Of a DNA stretch of 41,269 nucleotides, positions 16,647-22,786 are shown in pieces. Numbering within the stretch: the stretch's first letter is position 1; the number at the start of each line of letters is the position of its first letter. Position numbers and translations under genes: made by a program. The notes beneath the pieces are model-generated. The model ran no database searches and was not told the DNA's origin. It saw nothing but the letters and a program-made list of their open reading frames with translations. This stretch comes from a virus, in the IMG/VR virus record IMGVR_UViG_3300032236_001367, positions 1 to 41,269 of that record; one strand, 5' to 3'.

Positions 16647-18275
16647 ATGGAAAACAAGAACAATATATCTGAATCTTTAGTTGATAGACTTAATGGAATG
16701 AGATCGTTTTTTAATAAAAAAGAAAAGAAAAATGATAATTCTGTCGATTTGAATACGAATGATGTAAAGTCAAATTCTAGAACGGATAAAGCTAAAAGTG
16801 CAGTTACAAATAATGCATTCTACACAACTATACACGAAGGTCAAATAAAACCACTCAAAAAAGGGGAAGGTTTAGCCAATATTTTTGCTAGAATTTATAA
16901 CTTAATGAAGTTGCAAAATGAAGAAGAAAAGAGACATTATGAGTTAGAAAGAAATTTTCAAAAAAGACAAAGTAAAGGTTTTACACCCTTTATGAGAGAA
17001 AAGAAAGATTTGACTGTAAGTAAAGAAGATAAAAAAGACGATAAAGATAAAAATGCGTCTTTGATGGGTACAATGTTTGGTTTATTGTTTAAAGGAATAA
17101 AAACCATTGTAGGTGGAATGATTGGTGTAATAACATCATCTGTTGGTTTTTTGGCAAGCACTGTTTTTTCGTTAGCAAAAGTTGCAACCAAAATCATCGG
17201 ATTTATACCATCATTATTATCAGGACTTGCAGGAATAACAGGACTTGTTACTAGCATTGTTGATAAATTGGTCACTAAAATTGCATATAATCTAATATCA
17301 AGAGTTTTCATGCCTCTTGTTTATCGTGGTATAATGTTCGTTGCCTCTAGTTTGGGTGAATTAGCTTCTATTGTTTTGGGTCCCGAACTTGCTGTTGGGT
17401 TAGCTGCAATTTTAGGAGTTTCGGCTGCATCATATGCTTACTCTAAAATTCCTGATATAAAACAATATGCTTTAGAACAAGCATTCACACAAGATAGAAA
17501 AGGTGGTCCTAAACAATCTTTAGAAGAATTGAAAAAAGAAAGAGATGAGAAATTACAAAAATTAGAAAGTAAATGGGCTTACACAAATAATTTGCGTACA
17601 GCAAATGATGTTAGAGATCCTGGCCATCCAGATTATCTAAAAGAGAGAGATAAAATTCTTAATGAGTATGCACAAAAAAAAGACCCAATAGACAAGAGAC
17701 AAGAACAATATTTTAAAGAATTCGTTTTACCAAAATTAAATGAAGAAGGTTATACAGTAGATTATAATGCTCCGGATGCAGATACCACACGTTATTCACC
17801 TAAAGGAATGGAAGGTTTAAGTATACCAAGAATATTTGATCCAAATGGTAAACCACTAACCGATTTAGAAATGGATATGTTGGCTGTAAATTTTGGACTA
17901 ACAAAAAAAGTTTCATCAATCATTGCTGATTCCGTCAATTCATTAACATCTGATGCAAAAAGTAGTCCTTTATATACTGATATCAAAAAAGCTGTAGAAG
18001 ATACTCAATCTTATTTGGAATCATTAAAAACAAAAATTACAACAGGTATTGAATCTACCACAAACACAATGGGCCAAGAACTTGATAAGTTGTTTAAAGA
18101 ATTCAATATAGCAAAAGATGAATATGATATGTTACCACCAATTGTTATAGAAGAAACCCACAACTATAACTCTAAAGGTGAAGAAACAGGTACAGTTATA
18201 GACTACTCTGCACCTGTAAGAACCGATGATGGCACACTGAAAAGACTTCAAGAAAAAAATCTAAGACCTTTTTAA
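16647..18275 (+). CDS. Probable tape-measure-like tail protein
   Basis: 542 aa. Residues 1-140 are charged and Lys-rich, including a 55-residue module (NNAFYTTIHEGQIKPLKKGE, GLANIFARIYNLMKLQN) shared with the upstream lysozyme-like protein. Residues 140-265 are strongly hydrophobic and Gly/Ala-rich (LMGTMFGLLFKGIKTIVGGM, LASIVLGPELAVGLAAILGV), like the membrane-active segments of tape measures. Residues 285-542 are charged with coiled-coil-like stretches (LEELKKERDEKLQKLESKW). It ends the rightward tail operon just before a terminator. T4 gp29 has a similar length (590 aa), but I see no direct gp29 motif. Confidence 0.6.
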   Translation: MENKNNISESLVDRLNGMRSFFNKKEKKNDNSVDLNTNDVKSNSRTDKAKSAVTNNAFYTTIHEGQIKPLKKGEGLANIFARIYNLMKLQNEEEKRHYELERNFQKRQSKGFTPFMREKKDLTVSKEDKKDDKDKNASLMGTMFGLLFKGIKTIVGGMIGVITSSVGFLASTVFSLAKVATKIIGFIPSLLSGLAGITGLVTSIVDKLVTKIAYNLISRVFMPLVYRGIMFVASSLGELASIVLGPELAVGLAAILGVSAASYAYSKIPDIKQYALEQAFTQDRKGGPKQSLEELKKERDEKLQKLESKWAYTNNLRTANDVRDPGHPDYLKERDKILNEYAQKKDPIDKRQEQYFKEFVLPKLNEEGYTVDYNAPDADTTRYSPKGMEGLSIPRIFDPNGKPLTDLEMDMLAVNFGLTKKVSSIIADSVNSLTSDAKSSPLYTDIKKAVEDTQSYLESLKTKITTGIESTTNTMGQELDKLFKEFNIAKDEYDMLPPIVIEETHNYNSKGEETGTVIDYSAPVRTDDGTLKRLQEKNLRPF

Positions 18276-18280
18276 CCAAT

Positions 18281-18306
18281 AAAAAACCCCGCACTAGGCG
18301 GGGTTT
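18281..18306. terminator. Bidirectional rho-independent terminator
   Basis: AAACCCCGC (18284-18292) pairs with GCGGGGTTT (18298-18306) around a 5-nt loop. On the minus strand the stem runs into TTTTTT, a strong terminator for gp32; on the plus strand the stem ends in TTT and closes the tail operon. It lies between two convergent genes. Confidence 0.92.
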
Positions 18307-18327
18307 GAACTTTCTGAGTGAGAGAGT

Positions 18328-19212
18328 TTAATCGTCAGCAAGACTTGCAAAGTAAGCCATATCATCTTCATCGCTGCTTGTTGCAGTGATTTCAGGTTCA
18401 ACAGATTTTACCTTTGGTGCAGACTTCAATTGTTCAACTGTAGTCTTAGGTGCAACTACTGCACCATTCAAGCCAAGAACCTTGTCCAAACGACCTTTTA
18501 GGTCATCATAGGACTTGAATTCCTTGTCAGCAGTCAACTCTTTCAAAGAGTGTTCATTCTTCCAAATCTTTTCGAGTTTTTCATCATCCTTAGACAATGC
18601 AGATGGTGCTTCAAACTCAGACTTGTCATAGTTTTGGTAACCCTCAACTTTACGAATCTTCAGTTTGAAGTTTGCACCAGTCCATAGATCAAATGGATTG
18701 ATTGCAGTTTCATCTTCAAAAGCAGGATTCATTGCTTCAGTAATCTTATCAAAGATTTTCTTACCAAACTTGAACAGTTTGATTTGTCCTTCATTCTCTG
18801 GATGTTTTGGATCAGAAATGATATAGACATTTGCAATATAGTTTAGTTTACGTTTTTGTTTACGTACAACTTCCTTGTTTGCTTCGATACCAGAATTCCA
18901 CAATGTTGAATTGTGTTCACACACAGGACATTGCTGATTCTTAGTAGTCAGACAGTTATCAATCAGCCAACCACCAGGACCTTGAAATCCATGAGAGAAC
19001 ATCTTGACCCAAGGCAACGCATCATCGCCGTCTACTGCTGGTGCAGGAAGAAAGCGGAAAGTAGCCATGCCGTTACCGGCTTTATCTACTTCTGGTCGCC
19101 AAAATTTATCTGATTTTTCACCTGTGTCGGTACCAGCACTCATTGCTTCAACAGCTTTTGCCAGTTTGTCCATATTGCCCGAAGAGCGTTTAAGATTTGC
19201 GAAATCTACCAT
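18328..19212 (-). CDS. gp32: Single-stranded DNA-binding protein gp32
   Basis: 294 aa against 301 in T4. The N-terminus has the KRSSG string matching the basic LAST-type motif used for cooperative binding. Zinc ligands are visible as H74, C87, C95 and C98 (T4: H64, C77, C87, C90). The core continues with FKFGKKIFDKI and INPFDLWTGANFKLKI. The C-terminus is acidic (SSDEDDMAYFASLADD), the usual protein-binding tail. It coats ssDNA in replication, recombination and repair. AAGGAAAAATC precedes the ATG. Its leader carries a duplicated 11-nt element and a TATAAATA core, and a strong terminator follows it, so it can be expressed alone at high level. Confidence 0.95.
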   Translation of the reverse strand: MVDFANLKRSSGNMDKLAKAVEAMSAGTDTGEKSDKFWRPEVDKAGNGMATFRFLPAPAVDGDDALPWVKMFSHGFQGPGGWLIDNCLTTKNQQCPVCEHNSTLWNSGIEANKEVVRKQKRKLNYIANVYIISDPKHPENEGQIKLFKFGKKIFDKITEAMNPAFEDETAINPFDLWTGANFKLKIRKVEGYQNYDKSEFEAPSALSKDDEKLEKIWKNEHSLKELTADKEFKSYDDLKGRLDKVLGLNGAVVAPKTTVEQLKSAPKVKSVEPEITATSSDEDDMAYFASLADD

Positions 19213-19227
19213 GATTTTTCCTTTATA

Positions 19228-19258
19228 TAACGGAGTGTAAAAAATATTAACGGAGTGT
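19228..19258 (-). repeat. Duplicated ACACTCCGTTA element in gp32 leader
   Basis: Minus strand carries ACACTCCGTTA at 19258-19248 and again at 19238-19228, exactly 20 nt apart, between the late promoter core and the ribosome binding site. It may be an operator for gp32 autoregulation or a middle-promoter element. Function is unproven. Confidence 0.55.
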
Positions 19259-19280
19259 CCACTTATTCATAATATAATTC

Positions 19281-19288
19281 TATTTATA
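19281..19288 (-). promoter_or_regulatory. Late promoter core TATAAATA before gp32
   Basis: Perfect T4-type late core on the minus strand, 69 nt before the gp32 ATG and overlapping the last codons of the HAD gene. Confidence 0.65.
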
Positions 19289-19775
19289 CACGCAATAAAG
19301 CGTCTAAAATAGAGATGGTACTCAATGCATCTTTGTGATGAATTGCGACACCACCTGCTTTTTTCCAATCATCAATAACAGATTGAGTATCATCAATGAT
19401 TATGGAATCTGGTGTTGCATATTTGTACTTGTGTTTTTTTCCAGGTACAAAGTTGCGAGGATATTTAATGTGTTTAACAGTAAGCCACACATCTTTTTGA
19501 TATGAGATTTCTTTATGGGATTCTTCTCTTGCAGTAGAGGAAAGAATCTCAACAGGAACACCACAAGTTTCAAGATGGTTCAACAAAACCACCGCATCTG
19601 GCATATAATCCAGTGTGGAAAACTGTTTTGTGCTAATGAAGTTGTCAAAATGACTATAGAATTGTTTCTTCTTATCCGCTTCATGTGGATAAATTTTATA
19701 CAATTCTTTGTAGCGTTTGCCAAAGTCGGCAATTACACCATCCATGTCCAAATAAATTTTAGTAATTTTATGCAT
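19284..19775 (-). CDS. HAD-family phosphatase (5' nucleotidase-like)
   Basis: 163 aa. Motif I is YLDMDGVIADF with D10 as nucleophile and D12 as acid/base; motif II is ILSSTA near residue 77; motif IV is IIIDDTQSVIDDW near 125. This order fits HAD hydrolases of the 5'(3')-deoxyribonucleotidase type, which could adjust nucleotide pools or remove phosphates from nucleic acid ends. A polynucleotide kinase-phosphatase relation is possible, but no kinase domain is present. The ATG overlaps the stop of the esterase gene, so they form an operon with it. A second, gp32-only transcript starts near its 3' end. Confidence 0.75.
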   Translation of the reverse strand: MHKITKIYLDMDGVIADFGKRYKELYKIYPHEADKKKQFYSHFDNFISTKQFSTLDYMPDAVVLLNHLETCGVPVEILSSTAREESHKEISYQKDVWLTVKHIKYPRNFVPGKKHKYKYATPDSIIIDDTQSVIDDWKKAGGVAIHHKDALSTISILDALLRV

Positions 19776-20296
19776 TACAATCTTTTCAAATAATCAATAA
19801 CTAATCCAAAGTGTTTGTCAAACCTGTGGTCTGCATCAGACACAATTGTAACATCAAAACCAGCATCTGTCAAGTTTTTGCTGAAGGTTTGATTATCTAT
19901 TACCTCATCATACTTTGCAAAGAAATATTTGTGTCCTTCATGTGGAGCAAATACATGATAACGTTCACAGATTTCTTCAGGCACACCATACTTTAATAGT
20001 GATGTTGCAGGATCAACTGAAGGATTGATGATAACGGCTTTTGCTTTGTATAGTTTAGCAAGTTTAGCTGCTGTCCAACCACCAAGTGAAGTGCCGACAA
20101 ATACCAATTCAACATCTTGATTCAGATGGTCGATTAGTAGGTTGTCGATCTTATTGGTGAGATACAACATAGCCTCAACAGGATCAACATCCGCTTGAAA
20201 GCAATGTGCATTAAATCCAGCAGATTTAAGTGCTTTTAGTTTTGTGCTTTTTGCGCCAGAACCGTAACCGTGGCAATATACAATTAGTTTTTCCAT
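19775..20296 (-). CDS. YqiA/UPF0227-like alpha/beta-hydrolase esterase
   Basis: 173 aa from the ATG at 20296. An oxyanion-type HGYGSG lies at residues 9-14, the nucleophile elbow GTSLGG at 68-73 with S70, and a C-terminal DADHRF supplies the likely catalytic His. The fold and size fit the YqiA esterase family; the substrate is unknown. I chose ATG 20296 because a GTG two codons upstream has no support. A perfect sigma70 promoter puts the transcription start on this ATG, so the mRNA would be leaderless. It precedes the HAD phosphatase by a stop/start overlap. Such an esterase is unusual between gp59 and gp32. Confidence 0.7.
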   Translation of the reverse strand: MEKLIVYCHGYGSGAKSTKLKALKSAGFNAHCFQADVDPVEAMLYLTNKIDNLLIDHLNQDVELVFVGTSLGGWTAAKLAKLYKAKAVIINPSVDPATSLLKYGVPEEICERYHVFAPHEGHKYFFAKYDEVIDNQTFSKNLTDAGFDVTIVSDADHRFDKHFGLVIDYLKRL

Positions 20297-20302
20297 ATAC
20301 AC

Positions 20303-20331
20303 ATTATATCACATTACAAATAACTTGTCAA
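20303..20331 (-). promoter_or_regulatory. Perfect sigma70 promoter (TTGACA-17-TATAAT), leaderless
   Basis: TTGACA at 20331-20326 and TATAAT at 20308-20303 on the minus strand, spacer 17 nt. Counting 7 nt from the -10 box puts +1 at 20296, the A of the esterase ATG. Confidence 0.85.
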
Positions 20332-20332
20332 C

Positions 20333-20884
20333 TTACTTTTTAGGGTGTCCCATCATAACTTTAGTATGCATTTCTCCACCAATCTTACGGTCATAATGCT
20401 CACCATTATCGTGAGGTTTAACTTCCTTATTCAATAACTCGCCTGCTCTATTTGAGTGAATAACTGGGACGCCCATCTTTCTTTGTAGATGTTCTGCTGC
20501 ACCTGATACCTCACCCCATGCACGTTTCTGTTCATGGTCCTCAATCTTAGTTTTCTTCCAATCTTCTTTACCTTGTTCGCTACCATCAGTAGCAGAGGCA
20601 ATTGATTTACGTCCATGTTGTTTCTTATACAGATTTACAGCAGTAATCTTACCATTACGTTTGGTCGCCTTGATTGCAGAATCTGTAATATCTTTATGAA
20701 TCGCATCAGATTCTTCTTTCGAACCAGACTTATGACCACCATAACCACCAATCTTAGGATGTGAATATGATTTGTGAATCATATCATGGATTTCTTGTCT
20801 ATGTTTTTCTCTATTAACCTCGTGTTCTGGATTAATACCAATAGATAGGACTTTTTCAGTAATAAAAGATTTGAAGTTTTGCAT
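20333..20884 (-). CDS. Putative capsid-targeted internal head protein
   Basis: 183 aa. The N-terminus MQNFKSFITE has the form of T4 capsid-targeting sequences (as in internal protein I, MKTYQEFIAE), and ITE fits the (I/L)XE cleavage rule of the prohead protease gp21. The rest is basic and hydrophilic, with conserved-looking phrases NGKITAVNLYKKQHGRKSIA, SATDGSEQGK and GAAEHLQRKMGVPVI that I recall from many T4-like phages, often behind similar leaders. I infer packaging inside the head and perhaps injection with the DNA. A GNAT-like fold is possible but no catalytic residues are clear. A late promoter core lies 22 nt upstream. Confidence 0.6.
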   Translation of the reverse strand: MQNFKSFITEKVLSIGINPEHEVNREKHRQEIHDMIHKSYSHPKIGGYGGHKSGSKEESDAIHKDITDSAIKATKRNGKITAVNLYKKQHGRKSIASATDGSEQGKEDWKKTKIEDHEQKRAWGEVSGAAEHLQRKMGVPVIHSNRAGELLNKEVKPHDNGEHYDRKIGGEMHTKVMMGHPKK

Positions 20885-20906
20885 GATAGTAAAAGTAGTT
20901 TTTATC

Positions 20907-20914
20907 TATTTATG
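20907..20914 (-). promoter_or_regulatory. Late promoter core CATAAATA before capsid-targeted protein
   Basis: Minus strand CATAAATAG, 22 nt before the ATG at 20884, within the last codons of gp59. A late promoter fits a head-protein role. Confidence 0.55.
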
Positions 20915-21518
20915 CATGTTCAGATACAGCATCCTTGAGTATACTTTTAAACTTGACCTTATCATATTGAATGAAAGGAGTGTACTTCTCAACCTTCATT
21001 TTCCAGTTTGGCCAAATGATATCTTCAGATATTTTTCTGTCCCACATTGGAAAGAAATTCATTATGTCATTCAATATAATCAAAGTCTCAATACAAATAT
21101 CATTTTGCATTGCACCCAGTAACAAATCAGGATGACCGCCAGATGGTACTTTTATCAAGTCATCAGGTTTATCGGCCTGTTCCAAGATACGTGCTATATC
21201 AGTTTCAAAACGATATGTCAAACTCTGATTAATCTTCTGCCACTTTTTGTATACCTCTTCACCATTTGGGCCAGTCATTTCACCCACCCATGATGAATCA
21301 CCATAAACAAAGTTTGCAATGTAGAAGTTTTTAAGTTCTTCCATCGAATACTTACGTGACAGTTTATAGAAACTATACTTAGATTTGTTTCTTAAAAAAG
21401 AATCTTGTGATACATTTGTTTTACCACCATACTTTATGAAATCATATGAAGTGGAAGTAAAATGCAACTTCAAAGCTGAATATAGTTTATACGCTTCAAA
21501 ACCTGTTGTTTCATTCAT
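20910..21518 (-). CDS. gp59: Helicase loader gp59
   Basis: 202 aa, close to T4 gp59 (217 aa). Matching positions include EAYKLYSALKLHF, YDFIKYGGK, KYSFYKLSRKYSMEELKNFY, IANFVYGDSSWVGE and, later, NDICIETLIILNDIMNFF. gp59 binds forked DNA and gp32 and loads the gp41 helicase. It sits 2 nt after gp33 and in the same cluster as gp32, as in T4 (32-59-33 neighbourhood). It is transcribed from the sigma70 promoter ahead of gp33. Confidence 0.9.
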   Translation of the reverse strand: MNETTGFEAYKLYSALKLHFTSTSYDFIKYGGKTNVSQDSFLRNKSKYSFYKLSRKYSMEELKNFYIANFVYGDSSWVGEMTGPNGEEVYKKWQKINQSLTYRFETDIARILEQADKPDDLIKVPSGGHPDLLLGAMQNDICIETLIILNDIMNFFPMWDRKISEDIIWPNWKMKVEKYTPFIQYDKVKFKSILKDAVSEHA

Positions 21519-21520
21519 AA

Positions 21521-21742
21521 TTAAATTGGCAGACTGTTAACTCTTTTAATAAGTGAGAGTGATTGTGCTTCTTCATGTATACGAGCCTTCAGTGATGAGG
21601 ATATAAGTGTTGCTGCTACCTCGATCTCAAGTCCTGTTTCATTACAGTAATCTATAATAGCATCGATACAATTCACCCTATGCTCATTGGCAAGTTTAAT
21701 TACATTTGTACTAAATTCAGATATTTCATCACGGGTTGGCAT
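21521..21742 (-). CDS. gp33: Late promoter coactivator gp33
   Basis: 73 aa. The sequence MPTRDEISEFSTNVIKLANE with DYCNETGLEIEVAATLISSS and the C-terminal LSLIKRVNSLPI matches the short gp33 of aquatic T4-like phages as I recall it. gp33 links host RNA polymerase to the sliding clamp during late transcription; the hydrophobic C-terminal tail is the expected clamp contact. CTGGAG lies 5 nt before the ATG. It is directly followed by gp59. The many (C/T)ATAAATA motifs in the window agree with a gp33/gp55-type late system. Confidence 0.8.
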   Translation of the reverse strand: MPTRDEISEFSTNVIKLANEHRVNCIDAIIDYCNETGLEIEVAATLISSSLKARIHEEAQSLSLIKRVNSLPI

Positions 21743-21766
21743 ATAATCTCCAGGTTTTAATGCATA

Positions 21767-21795
21767 ATCTTAACATAAAGATAATAGATTGTCAA
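21767..21795 (-). promoter_or_regulatory. Sigma70-type promoter for gp33-gp59
   Basis: TTGACA at 21795-21790, 17-nt spacer, TAAGAT at 21772-21767 on the minus strand. The transcript would start near 21760 and leave an 18-nt leader with a Shine-Dalgarno sequence. Confidence 0.8.
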
Positions 21796-22265
21796 GCATC
21801 ATCCGTATAAAATATATGTTTACCAATCTTCACCAGTTTTTTATATTTCCATTTTGGATGTACATACTCAGCATGATAGAATAATGCATTTGATTCTGCA
21901 AGTTCTTGGTGACTTATATTATTCTCAAGAGCATCATGTGCAACAGTAAAACTTCTTTGCCACATAGGAAAGTTTGTTATGGTTTTATCTTCACCAACCC
22001 AGCTGAATTGATATTTCTTACCTCTATGCTGATATACAATAGAGCATATGTCTTTTGGATATCGTGGGTCATTCAAACGATTCAATACAACTTGAGATAC
22101 TGCACGTTTACCTTCATCAGATTCAATACCTGCTTCGTGGTAAATGTTTCTCGCCATGCATAGTACGTCATCATTCAATTGAGGTACTTGCTTGTGGTGA
22201 ATTGTAGGCCATAAAATAAAAAGTGAAAGAAATACTATCAATAGTGAAATTGATTTTTTAGGCAT
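21792..22265 (-). CDS. SleB/CwlJ-like cell wall hydrolase with N-terminal membrane anchor
   Basis: 157 aa from the ATG at 22265; a TTG at 22295 would add ten residues. Residues 5-20 (SISLLIVFLSLFILWP) form a signal anchor or uncleaved signal peptide. The rest fits the Hydrolase_2 (SleB) family: LCMARNIYHEAGIESDEGKR, AVSQVVLNRLNDPRYP, CSIVYQ, QFSWVG and ALFYHAEYVHP. The conserved Glu of YHEAG is the likely catalytic residue. The anchor suggests a secreted or SAR-type endolysin able to cut peptidoglycan from the periplasm. It lies just downstream of the tmRNA on the same strand and may share its transcript. No holin is seen beside it. Confidence 0.8.
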   Translation of the reverse strand: MPKKSISLLIVFLSLFILWPTIHHKQVPQLNDDVLCMARNIYHEAGIESDEGKRAVSQVVLNRLNDPRYPKDICSIVYQHRGKKYQFSWVGEDKTITNFPMWQRSFTVAHDALENNISHQELAESNALFYHAEYVHPKWKYKKLVKIGKHIFYTDDA

Positions 22266-22290
22266 TCGGATTATTTGTAGTTTAGAAATT

Positions 22291-22321
22291 GCCAACTGAT
22301 TCGTTGATAAGGACAGTTGGC
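22291..22321 (-). other. Hairpin at the tmRNA 3' boundary
   Basis: GCCAACTG (22291-22298) and CAGTTGGC (22314-22321) form a perfect 8-bp stem with a 15-nt loop. No U-run follows on the minus strand, so it is more likely a processing or 3'-end structure than a strong terminator. Confidence 0.5.
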
Positions 22322-22456
22322 GAAACCTCAGCCTAGTTTAAGCAGCTAGGCGGTATGCGGAGTCGTTTGCATTTACGTTTTTTTACTTTTAGCGACTATC
22401 TGTGTCGAGTAGCCTAATATAATACTTGTTACCCAATCGATTACCAGAGCAGGCCC
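22322..22456 (-). ncRNA. ssrA: tmRNA coding piece (two-piece, circularly permuted ssrA)
   Basis: The 5' end GGGCCTG (22456-22450) pairs with CAGGTCC of the acceptor piece, giving a 7-bp acceptor stem with a G3-U70 pair, the alanine identity element of tmRNA. Next comes the D-like region CTCTGGTAATCGA, similar to the E. coli tmRNA start. TTGGGTA (22436-22430) and CAAGTATTAT (22428-22419) pair with UAUUCAA and GUAAACUUG of the acceptor piece to form P2. The tag frame follows at 22370-22338. GCCTAG/CTAGGC (22331-22336, 22346-22351) forms helix P5 with the stop codon in its loop. It rescues stalled ribosomes. The 3' end is approximate. Confidence 0.9.
22338..22370 (-). other. ssrA: tmRNA tag reading frame ANDSAYRLAA
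   Basis: Eleven codons read GCA AAC GAC ... GCT GCT TAA, giving Ala-Asn-Asp-Ser-Ala-Tyr-Arg-Leu-Ala-Ala and a stop. The ANDxxYxLAA form and the LAA end match proteolysis tags such as E. coli ANDENYALAA. LAA is the ClpXP degron end. Confidence 0.92.
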
Positions 22457-22531
22457 ATCATAAGTATACCCAAATCTGGAAGTACGGATTCGGTGACCGT
22501 ATCACTTGGGAATCAAACCCACATACACTTA
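22457..22531 (-). other. Intervening segment of the permuted tmRNA precursor
   Basis: This 75-nt stretch lies between the encoded CCA of the acceptor piece and the 5' G of the coding piece. UAAGUGUA (22531-22524) pairs with UAUACUUA (22468-22461) and ACCA largely with UGAU, extending the acceptor stem to about 18 nearly continuous pairs. Two smaller hairpins (GGG..CCC and ACGG..CCGT) lie inside. It is expected to be removed by RNase P and 3' processing. Confidence 0.8.
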
Positions 22532-22598
22532 TGGTGGACCTGGCCGGATTTGAACCGGCGTCTTGAATACTTTTCCTATACCAAGTTTACTACCATTA
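22532..22598 (-). ncRNA. ssrA: tmRNA acceptor piece with T-arm and encoded CCA
   Basis: From 5' to 3' on the minus strand: GUAAACUUG (22590-22582) for P2b, a GGUAUAGGAA-type internal loop, UAUUCAA (22569-22563) for P2a, a T-arm with GCCGG/CCGGC stem and UUCAAAU loop (22559-22543), acceptor strand CAGGTCC (22542-22536), discriminator A and CCA (22534-22532). The loop and T-arm closely resemble the 3' end of E. coli tmRNA. The 5' end is uncertain by several nt; a 7-bp hairpin at 22602-22620 lies just upstream. It precedes the coding piece, the hallmark of permuted tmRNA genes. Confidence 0.9.
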
Positions 22599-22730
22599 TT
22601 AGCGCACCGATTCGGTGTGCTTACCCTTTACGGATTTCTTCAGTAGTTTGAACCACAATTTTTTGGCTTTTTCTAAGTTATGGTCAAACTCTGCACGATT
22701 TAATTTCTGAATAAGTTTTTTAACTTTCAT
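22599..22730 (-). CDS. 43-aa basic peptide upstream of tmRNA
   Basis: Begins MKVKKLIQKLNRAEFDHNLE, continues with KAKKLWFKLLKKS and ends KHTESVR. It is strongly basic and likely one amphipathic helix; no family is recognised. AAAGGA lies 8 nt before the ATG. A sigma70-type promoter 27 nt upstream drives it, and its last codons form a hairpin right before the tmRNA acceptor piece, so peptide and tmRNA are probably on one transcript. RNA processing could cut the two apart. It could also be a leader that tunes tmRNA output. Confidence 0.6.
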   Translation of the reverse strand: MKVKKLIQKLNRAEFDHNLEKAKKLWFKLLKKSVKGKHTESVR

Positions 22731-22757
22731 TGATTACGTCCTTTTGAATTTTGTACA

Positions 22758-22786
22758 ATCATAACATAGAATTGCTTATGTGTCAA
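22758..22786 (-). promoter_or_regulatory. Sigma70-type promoter for the peptide-tmRNA transcript
   Basis: TTGACA at 22786-22781, 17-nt spacer, TATGAT at 22763-22758 on the minus strand. Predicted start near 22751. No riboswitch-like fold is seen between it and the tmRNA. Confidence 0.85.

Noticed and set aside
22291-22321. Rho-independent terminator after the tmRNA
   Set aside because: The stem is good but no T-run follows on the minus strand, so I list it only as a hairpin.
22457-22531. The segment after CCA looked like part of a tRNA because of GGTTTGATTCCC
   Set aside because: No cloverleaf can be completed; it fits the intervening loop of a permuted tmRNA.
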